Source: Spirometra erinaceieuropaei
Taxonomy: Eukaryota > Platyhelminthes > Cestoda > Diphyllobothriidea > Diphyllobothriidae
Direction of reading: 5' to 3'
Length of the DNA stretch: 64,000 bases
NCBI GenBank assembly: GCA_902702965.1
Contig: CACRXP010000045.1
Span: 1,717,973-1,781,972, forward strand
Shown: positions 55,511 through 64,000 of the stretch, one piece after another
Layout: the number at the start of each line of letters is the position of its first letter
How positions within the stretch are numbered: the first letter of the stretch is position 1
The notes under the pieces: model-generated
Told to the model about the DNA's origin: nothing
Databases searched by the model: none
What the model saw: only the letters and a program-made list of their open reading frames with translations
Position numbers and translations under genes: made by a program

Positions 55511-55716
55511 CCAAACAGACTTTTTAATTATGGATTCCTTGTGAACCTACAGCCTCTCAAGGCCGCCTTCGATGTCCCTAAAGTGTCAGCAGCCACTTTT
55601 TCAGAGCAGTTGGCTGGCGAGTTTTCCATTCACTTTTTTGTAAGACCTGATCACATTGGCGCACAGATTGCCAATTTTTGCCTTTTATGTCTACGTTGAA
55701 GTTTGTTTTCACTCAC

Positions 55717-55871
55717 CAACTTGACTTTTTGCTGTCTGCTATCGGTGTTTCATCTGCTGCTAAAGTCTCGAGACCACACAGCAGCAGGGTCCTTCTGTCA
55801 AACGGAGATAAAAGGTTTCTCCGACAGTAGGTCGCATTTGGGAAGCATATTCCTCTGCCACGTCCTCCAGA
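55717..55871 (-). CDS. Weak candidate exon, unknown product
   Basis: 155 bases on the minus strand between ACTTTTTGGTCGCCTAG and a good donor (GTTG then GTGAGTG). Reads GICFPNATYCRRNLLSPFDR and ends with two bases over. The plus strand is open here too (55703-56050), so the call is weak. Confidence 0.18.
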
Positions 55872-56050
55872 CTAGGCGACCAAAAAGTACTATCTGGTGC
55901 GTTTTGCGCATTAATGACTACTCGAAGGTCATGCGAGTGTTTAATTCCAAAACGTCCTTCTTAGTCATGACCCCGCCAGCAAGAGCTCCCAACGTGCACG
56001 AATTTCTACTTGTCACTGAATGGTATTGCCGGGTGGAGAGTAATCAATGA

Positions 56051-57414
56051 TCGTAACATCATGGACCCAATGATAGGGACTTTTAGATACCGTCGGCATC
56101 AATGCAGCCATAAACTACTTGACGAACTTGCAGTGGCCTATCGACGATCGGTTACATGAAATCAGCAGTGGCAGTTGACGGAGCGGATATTGTTTTCCAG
56201 TATCACAAATGATAGCATTACGTTCTACTAAGGATACCCTAAATTTCCCATCGAGTGTGCGTTGTATACGAAAATCACTGAAACTAGCGCGCACTAATAA
56301 GCAGACTACCTAAACTTAAAATTTTACTTTCTAGCTCTCCCCTCCAAAAGTGGGAGAAATTTGTTGCACTTTATGCAGGTAAGTTTATTTTTAGAGTCAT
56401 TAAACCGGTCTGAGCTTGTTTTTGCGGGAGGAATTCGAGCAACAGAAATCTCGACAGCAGTTGACAATCGCGTGACGTTTTTAAATAGAAACATGCAGGC
56501 GGTTGACATCCGTTTCGCGTTCACCTAAAAATAACTTGGTCAGCGGGAAAGTCCCAAGGGGAAAACGCAGCTGCAACAGCCTAAATATATGAAATAACGG
56601 CGAATCAATGTAAAAAACGCAAGCTTCTTAATAATAATTGCATTTAATGCCTGTTTACCGGCATTGTCAGGGAAAGATTAAACACAAATCCGGCCAGCAG
56701 TGAAAAAACTCCAGATAATTAAATAAAAAGGATGGTGCTTCTACATTGTTTGGAGAGTCCAGGAGAAAAAAAGGGATGCCCATGAAATGATGACAGTCGA
56801 GAAGGAGACGGGGTAGCACTGCACTGGAAATTTACAGTCGCCATTTCTTTTCATAAAGTTGGGACTGGACCAAACAGTAGCACTGAAGAACAGCTGTCGC
56901 TGTTAGCTAAAGAAATTTTCCCTGGTAAGACCGACCATGGGGATCAAACACCTTGAACGCCATCGCTACTGTATATTCGATCGTTGAATTCAGCACCCAA
57001 AATTTGCGGGCGTCTTTCTGAATGCAGAGAAAACGCTTTTTACTGATCTCCGTTCATCGCACAAGGGTTTGAGGAGTTACATAGCACCTGCTCACCAACT
57101 GGATTTTTTGGATTATGTTTGCAAGGGGTTGATTTTTTTGTAAGGGATCACGCTTAGAATAAGTTATGCATTTTTGAAAGGGCTCGTCTGCACCAAATAA
57201 AATGTCGTTTATAAACGGCTAGTCATATAATGTGAGGGCGGGTTTGAACCAGTCGCATCCGAGAAGTATTTATGCCTTTAAACAGATCGTACACTGGGCC
57301 TCAATAATTCTGCCGCAATAGACTGTGAGGAATCCGTTTAAATTGTAGGTAGTAAAGTGTAAAAACCTAGCGAGAAATTGTTGATATCTTGTTTTCTATA
57401 TACTTTACAAATAA
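56051..57414. other. No gene recognised
   Basis: AT-rich spacer, nothing supported. Confidence 0.35.
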
Positions 57415-57657
57415 ATGATTCTCGGATTTCGATCAGAATATCTAAAGGTCACTAAATCCAGTGCAAATGGCAACGGACTGCAAAAAGCGAAGTCAGCGAA
57501 AAACATGAATTTTGATGAAATTTTAAAAAGTGCCTTGCCGAATACCGCGGACGACTTGGTTGGAAGTTGTCATCTTTTTCATCGTTTAAATGAAACCGCA
57601 GAGTGTCGAATTCTCTGTGTCCGAGTGCTCTGCCTGTTTTCTTTTGAATTTACTTAA
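57415..57657 (+). CDS. Unassigned open frame with protein-like composition
   Basis: After a weak acceptor (GATTTCGATCAG at 57437) the frame reads YLKVTKSSANGNGLQKAKSA, then MNFDEILKSALPNTADDLVG to a TAA at 57655. Amphipathic and Lys-rich. No donor, no recognised family. Confidence 0.2.
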   Translation: MILGFRSEYLKVTKSSANGNGLQKAKSAKNMNFDEILKSALPNTADDLVGSCHLFHRLNETAECRILCVRVLCLFSFEFT

Positions 57658-60600
57658 AAGCGGTCTGTTGATTTTTTGACTAGCAGCCCTATGTATTTAG
57701 TAGGCTACGGCCTAATGAATCGTGACATGCCTTGACGAAAAAAACGTTTTTTAAAGAAAGGCAATGCTACTCATGTGATAATTCCCCTCAGCAAAAATTC
57801 TGCGCGTCTCCGGTGTAAGGAATTGATTTTAAGTAAGGTCACTGGAAAAGCGAGGGGGACGCCATAATGGTCATTGCTGACTTATTTTTCTTAATCAATT
57901 ACTGATACCGGTCGATACTAACAGCTTGAATCACCGGGTTTCCGCTCTGCCAATTACTAGCGGGGGTATGCAGCGTGGGCGTGGCGTCCACCGGACTATC
58001 CTAATTGAAGTGGCGAATAAGCGTTGTACTCGTATTAGCAAGCATAATCACATTAAGCGACGAATGAAACAAGTAAATTGGGGGATATTTACTTCACCCT
58101 CCGCTGTTCAAAGTACACATCGCAGGTACACTACCAAATTTGTTCGCGAAGCACCTGATAAGCGGTGGCAGTCCAATATGTCTATTGACTGAATCATCTC
58201 TTAATCATCACGCTTTTTGCAGTATAGTTCCAGAAAACTAGGCGCAGCAAACCAATATCTGGAGAGGATAGCTGAGGTCGCCAACTGAAGACGATATGTC
58301 GGGGACACAAAATGAACAAGACGGCGCTTTCAAGGGCCGGCAATCGAGCTTCCTGGAAAACGGACAAAGCTGATTCTTCAGGTCTCATGCTCCTGAATGG
58401 CATTGTCCATTCAAAATCCATGACTTTGCACTTTACGGAATCCGGAGTCCGTCATCAGCATCATGAATCTTAGTGCACCAGTGCCTTGCCACTTGCCACC
58501 GTCCACCAGTGTTGATCCGATGGATAGTTAGCTTCCTTTGGCAAACTGGGATCCAGTACGTGCCAGATCCAACTTCAACAGCAACCAGTAGGCAGTGAGG
58601 CTCTGGGGAACATTAGTTAGATGGTATCAATGACCTAATTTGTTCGACTTCCTGGGCCAATGGGGCTTTGCATTTTGTTATGCGGTGTCTCTGCGCAACC
58701 TATTCGGACTTGTTTTTGACAACGATAAGGTATAAGACTCCAGTTAACTTGAGATAGCCTGTAAACCGTGTCATACGCTGGGAGTTGGTAGAGGGGTCCG
58801 TACGAGTGGAGCAAAACACAGGACGGAGGGCAAGAAGACTCAGAAAATAGGTAGATTTCTGCTGAAAGTCTTATCGTACGCTGTCATTTGGCAAAGAAAG
58901 GGAGTGCGATAGTTAAACAATAAGTAAAAAGCAATTTTCTAAAAATAACGGACTTCGAATACAGCGCCGCAGTTTACATTTAATCAGGAATGGAAGGAAA
59001 TTTCAAACAATGGGAAGGGTGAATAATAAGCGATTTTTACGATCACAATGAATTTAGGGTATATTTTTGGAGTTGCCATCTACTTGAGGTCATACACTCT
59101 GGCGTTACCGTTTTATTGTGACATGCCACATGACAAAGATAGTGAGCGTAATAATTTAAAAAATGGACAAATAGCAATTTTCAGAAATAAGGGATTTTAA
59201 ATAAACCGCAGCCAGCAAGGTTACATTCATCCAGGACGCCCAGGTAATTCCAACCAATTCAAGCGGCGAATAATAAGTGATGTTTCTATTCACACGGAAT
59301 TTTAGTGTACATGTTGGAGATGCCAGTTACGTAGGGTCCTATATCCTACCGTTATCATTTTTTCTGAAACTGTATATGAATGGTGGTGTGTCCACATTTA
59401 TGTGGTCTGACCCCCGACCGTCAAATAATCCACCCCAAAATCTGCGACTCGCCTGAATCATTCCAATAATTAAACTACAAATTATGCTTCCTGGCAAATC
59501 GCGTGCCTCCCACCGATAAAATTACTGCGCATATTTAAATAAAACGACTTCGAAACGCGGATGAGGCAAACACACACCCACCCACCTGCTTTTGACTGAC
59601 ACACGTGCCCAGCATCAATCAAATTCGCTCTGGTGTCGTAGGGAACATAATCCCAGGTCAGTTTATACACGCTGACACGCTGGCCTGTGTGCGACCGCTT
59701 TTCGGGCCACCTGCATCAGTCTCCTTTGGAAGAAAATCACTATCCATTTGATATTTCTTTTTACATAATTTTCCTAGGATTATACGAGAATAATGTTGTC
59801 TTACAATTACCGTAGACAGAAAATCCTTTTACGCACACTTTCCTGAGAAATGCGGCTGAAAAAGGGAAAATTGCTATTTTTGAACTGTTTTTAATTACGG
59901 GCAGTTTTAAAACGCTCACATGATTACTCCAATGTCCAAACTTCTTCAGATTAATTTGTTTTCTTCAAAAAGTAGCCACGGTGATCATCCGGAATGCAGC
60001 TTTGCATGCTAGGTCCGGAAGCTGACGCGATAGTCTGAGGGGTGTAGTTTTGAAATATCCTTCAGGTTGAATAACTCTATAGCGAATTAACGTGGAGGGG
60101 TGTTGATGTGATTAAATTCACTAGGCACTTAGTGACCGAATCAGTAAACGTTACTATTGTTATTCAGATGTGAAGTATTTAAGAAGTCTAACTAGATGCG
60201 TAAAGTGTACTTTTCCGTTTAAAATATTTTTAGTTCGTTTATTAACGACAATAGAAGAGTTGGCACAGAAGCTGACATTGCTCCATGTCTAGATATAGTT
60301 CAAACTGCTTCCTGATCCATCCGTTTTGGTCTCGCATGTAATCCCGGAAGTAATCACCAGTTTTGTCCTAAAAGTGGGCAGATAGACCTTCCACCTATAT
60401 GGTTATTTATTTTCTGTCACGGTGCAAAGCAGAATAATGCGGTGAAGCGTGAAATAAGCCACCATTAGGGCAACCAGTTAGCTTCAGCTTCTAAAACGAC
60501 CAAAATACGTCATATTGCCTAAGAAAATATTTTGTTGACAACACCATACATGGCGCTGCCTTAATGACTTTTAAAAACTGAAGAAAATTCCTAACGAATT

Positions 60601-61767
60601 TATTTCATCCAATGGCTAATTTACAGACGGAGAAGATGCCGGCTGCTATGTGGTTCAAAAAATGTCGTATATTAATACTATCACGCTGAACCTTATCCAT
60701 ATTATTAATGCTGTAACTAGGAGCAAACGAGGTGAGCAAAATCAATCAATAGATAGAAATATGAATGGTTTTAGCTCAGACATGCAATATGTCAATATCT
60801 CTCCTCCTGCAATGAGCATTCACAGGCAACATATTCCTTTTGTCCCACATTTTAGAAATCATCTTTCATTTTTTAACGAGCCGATAAGTTTGACTTAGCC
60901 AGGTACCTGCAGATAAAACCTTCCCCAAGAGTACGCAATGCTGTTGAGGGACATTAATAAGTATGTGAACATGGTGTAGAGGATGTTATCTCTGGCAACA
61001 GAATAATGACATTAAAGACAGAGTAATAGTCAGGGACACTGTAAAGTCACTTTCTAAATGTGTGGCTACCATTTCTTTCAGAAAAAAGCCATTTTGTAGG
61101 AAAATACTTCTGGGACTTGCTTGTATTGGCGTTTTCCTTTAATTACCTGCCTTTTGCCTACGATCATACACCAGTATCTAGTTTTGACTATCAGACGCAT
61201 AAAATTAGGCCGAAAACCCTTCCCTTGTGCCAAGCACAAGGAATGCGATCCAAATAAAGAGCTTTTTTCTACAAAGCACGAAAGTGGGCACATGATGACT
61301 GACTTTGTTCTTTGCACCTGCCCCCACCATACGTCCTGCCCACATCCTACGCTCGAATTCAACTTTATCCAGTCAGATAGTTTGACTGGCACGAACGATG
61401 ATATCCATAGCAAGACGGCCGTGGGAACGGTGACTTGCGCGTGGACTAGTTAATAGTGACACAGGACTTATACTTCACTAACCGAACTCTCTCTCTCGTT
61501 CACCTGGGTACGGGGACAAGACTAGTTTAGAACGAGCGAAAGTGGGATTAGACACAGCTGAACAGCTAGTCTACGCCTATCATGCCCCTCTGTTTTCTGC
61601 ACAATGGACTAGGTCCCAACTGAAGCAGTCGACTCGGATTTCATCTGAGTAAGAGACCCATAGAGGCCACGTTCAGAAAGGGCCATTGTGGCCTGACTCT
61701 CCGTCCGAGTTATCCTGTAAGTTTGCAGTTTTCCAATCAACGACATGTGTCTCGTCGGGACATTTTA
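57658..61767. other. Long stretch without supported genes
   Basis: 4.1 kb. A SINE S1 scrap (minus) is visible near 57865-57925, and a family A scrap near 61310-61450 (minus). Frames at 57926, 60650 and 61060 are open for 65-88 codons, the last after an acceptor-like ACCATTTCTTTCAG at 61080, but none has a matching donor or a recognised domain. Confidence 0.3.
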
Positions 61768-62760
61768 TGGTAGGTGGGCTAACTCATAAAATGTCAATCG
61801 AAATTCTAAAACGGGTTTTCGTTTCGAAAAATTAATTTAGTAGAGTTGTAAAACAAGTCAGCCTGCAACATAGTTCTATAATATCTCAGTTACCAGAGCA
61901 TGCCGGCTTTCGAACGAACTTTCGTCCGGTTGCATGCAAAAACTTCACTTTGTAAAAATGATAACTTATGTAGCATGAATTTTTCTCATCCGTTTTCGAT
62001 GTCTCTAAAAGTCCAATTATATTTCATGGAAAACATGCATAAAAATATTCATTCTTTCCCTCATTCAGTAAAAAATTGCGTCTTATTCCAATTTTATACT
62101 CGAAAAAGGAACATAATTCGGTTTTAAAAAAGCTTTCTAATTCCAAAATAATTTTGAACCCACACTACCGTCACACTTGGATTCAGAGTTCCCAAAATAC
62201 AAGCCGTTTATTTTCCGCGTACGGAAAACCACACATTCCTCTACGGTAATAAAGGAGGACCATATAGGGTTCATAAATTGTAGAATTGGATTCTATCCAT
62301 ATTGTTAAGTTTACAAGCCACATTGGTAAATGCCGAGACATGACGATTTATGAACGGACATTTCACGGTCTTTAAAAGTCCCAAAATTAGAAACATTGTT
62401 AAAACCAAATTATATTCCTCCTTCGAGTATAAAATTAGAAGGAGTGGTAATTTTGTACCATGGGAGCAAAGGAATGAATATTTTTATGTATGTTTTGCAT
62501 GACATATAATGTGACATTTAGGGGCATCAGAAATCAATGAGAAAAGTGCATGTCACTTAAGTAATCATTTTTTACAGAGTACAGTTTTTTCATGCAGCCG
62601 GAAGGAAGTTCGTTCGAAATACGGCATCCTCAAGTAACTGAAATATTATAGAATTATGTTGCAGACTGACTAGTCTTACAATCCTACTTAATTAATATTT
62701 TTGAAACGAAAATCCATGTTGGAATTTCGGTTGAAATTTCATGAGTTAGCCCACCTACTG
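61768..62760. mobile_element. Foldback MITE, family G, copy 4
   Basis: 993 bp. Left end TGGTAGGTGGGCTAACTCAT after TA, right end the complement CATGAGTTAGCCCACCTACTG followed by CA rather than TA, a decayed flank. Interior follows copies 1 and 2 closely, including TAGCATGAATTTTTCTCAT and its mirror. Confidence 0.65.
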
Positions 62761-63800
62761 CACAAACGCATCGGATCGTCCATTGTGAGGAAGTGTGTTG
62801 GAATGCGGTGCGGACAGAGCTTCCATGCACCATCACATCTGCCCGATCCGGTTAGTCATCTGGTGTTGTGATTGGCTAATGGTGGCCAGCGCGGGGTTAA
62901 CCTACGTTTGGGCATGTCACTGCACTTCCATTCTTATCGCATGTTGTGAGCGTACAGTTCGAATAATGGGTGCCGTATCCTCACTTAACCCCTGTGTTGG
63001 TCCAGCGTATACCCTGCATTGGAGGGGTGTACAACCAAACTAGGAGCGATAAGAATTGTTTTTTTGATTTAATTTTTTATTATTATCATTATTAGTCTTG
63101 TGCACACGTGTGCACACGGTCATATTTTAGTTATTCTTTAATTGTTTGTCTTCTTTATATACTTTTGCGAACTTTTAATTTCACCTTAGCGTGATATTTT
63201 GTATAGGAAATTTGAGAATACGTTTACTGCATGTTTGGTTCCGCTGTAGTTTTTTCAATTACATGCTCTGTTGAGGAGGGTTTTAAACTAGTCTGGACTA
63301 GCCGTAAATTTTTGTTTGCATTTTGAATGTCAATGTACGCTGTGCATGTGGAGAAGTAAACAAGTTTCCAGGCTATTTCTGGACGAATGGCAGTACCGCA
63401 CTCACCCCGTTATAACTCCTACTTCGCGAAATGACAGTTACTCAGAAAGTTTGCTGGTGAAGTCCTTATCAAATTGCTTGTAAGGAAGGGACAATTTACA
63501 GGACTAGTTTTTATGTCGAAAATGTCTGTGGGCGCTATCAGGGCCACCCAGAAACATGAGACCTTTTCTACGGCCTCGTCTATGAATGCCCATCTTAATT
63601 GTCTTTATGTCAGGGATAAATAAGCTCCCTCTTGAAATCGGCGTTGTCCACTTTCCAACAACCGGAAACTCGTTTCATAAATGGCCTATTGACGATATGT
63701 GTGCAATATCATACTGAAACACTCGAGGATCGTGTGTGTCCGCCATAAAAAGAGCTAATACGTAACCCATGCAAGGCCCTTTTATGCACACAAAAAGACA
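62761..63800. other. No gene recognised
   Basis: GC-richer at 62770-63040 with an 82-codon frame lacking support, then AT-rich. Confidence 0.35.
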
Positions 63801-63804
63801 CAAG

Positions 63805-63875
63805 GTTACAGTGCGCAGGGGATTGAACCGGACGGTCTTTAAAGCCGCGATGCATCGAGCTGTCGGACATTGAGA
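63805..63875 (-). mobile_element. tRNA-like fragment (SINE head or decayed tRNA)
   Basis: On the minus strand AGCTCGATGCATCGCGGC resembles an A box/D arm and CCGGTTCAATCCCC a B box about 30 bases later. The acceptor and T stems do not pair properly, so it is unlikely to be a working tRNA gene. Confidence 0.35.
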
Positions 63876-64000
63876 AATTTACGGTCCCAACCCAAAGTGA
63901 GTTCTCTCCGTAGACGTTCGTTTGTTGGCGAGCTGATATATTTGATTAAGATAGCAACGTAGGTCTGCAAAGCCACGTGTGGAATTCAAGAGAGCACCAA

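Noticed and set aside
1..64000. CRISPR arrays, bacterial operons, phage genes
   Set aside because: No regularly spaced identical repeats, no dense long ORFs and no ribosome-binding-site pattern. The repeats found are eukaryotic transposons.

Overview
The window looks like a non-model animal draft assembly, most likely a flatworm and possibly a diphyllobothriid-type tapeworm. The signs are intron-type splice signals (GT...AG), AT-rich spacers, Penelope-like retroelement (PLE) tails carrying GIY-YIG endonuclease remnants, tRNA-derived SINEs, many long foldback MITEs and a short TTAGGG-type tract. Nothing looks bacterial: there are no operons, no long ORFs and no ribosome-binding sites. One 862-base N gap (16508-17369) marks a scaffold join. 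The species assignment rests on family recognition only.

Most of the 64 kb is intron or intergenic DNA packed with mobile elements. Seven PLE-derived loci are recognisable: 1-540, 2130-2750, 24212-25006, 32895-33500, 46519-46659, 50424-51910 and 55090-55510. Three of these (24.2 kb, 46.5 kb and the 50.4-51.9 kb complex) carry hammerhead-ribozyme-like cores next to the 3' tail. A foldback MITE family with TA target duplications occurs at 4.1, 8.4, 18.7, 47.2 and 61.8 kb. A second foldback family lies at 3.1, 14.3 and 44.8 kb. tRNA-like SINEs occur as inverted pairs at 26.6-27.2 and 36.6-37.1 kb and as a tandem pair at 42.4-43.0 kb. There is a local tandem duplication at 23.4-26.1 kb, with a PLE inserted in only one copy, and an older duplicated block at about 1.7-4.1 and 5.8-6.9 kb.

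No complete host gene can be assembled by eye. The best host signal is on the minus strand. It is a set of exon candidates with good splice sites and compatible phases: 35362-35226, 35097-34969, 26486-26373 (a clean single transmembrane segment) and 18499-18361 (a lysine-rich, probably cytoplasmic segment). Weaker members lie at 49933, 43977, 41821 and 13719. Together they suggest a large minus-strand gene for a single-pass membrane protein whose multi-kilobase introns host most of the repeats. On the plus strand, a phase-matched exon pair at 30908-31034 and 31260-31569 and isolated candidates at 9973, 11434, 39522, 44228 and 49453 could belong to other genes. I could not name any of these proteins.

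The most interesting system is the PLE/hammerhead set. It includes an in-frame duplicated endonuclease tail, a head-to-head palindromic junction, a foldback insertion with a 10-bp target duplication and a recognisable empty site, and a 141-bp ribozyme-only insertion with an 8-bp target duplication.
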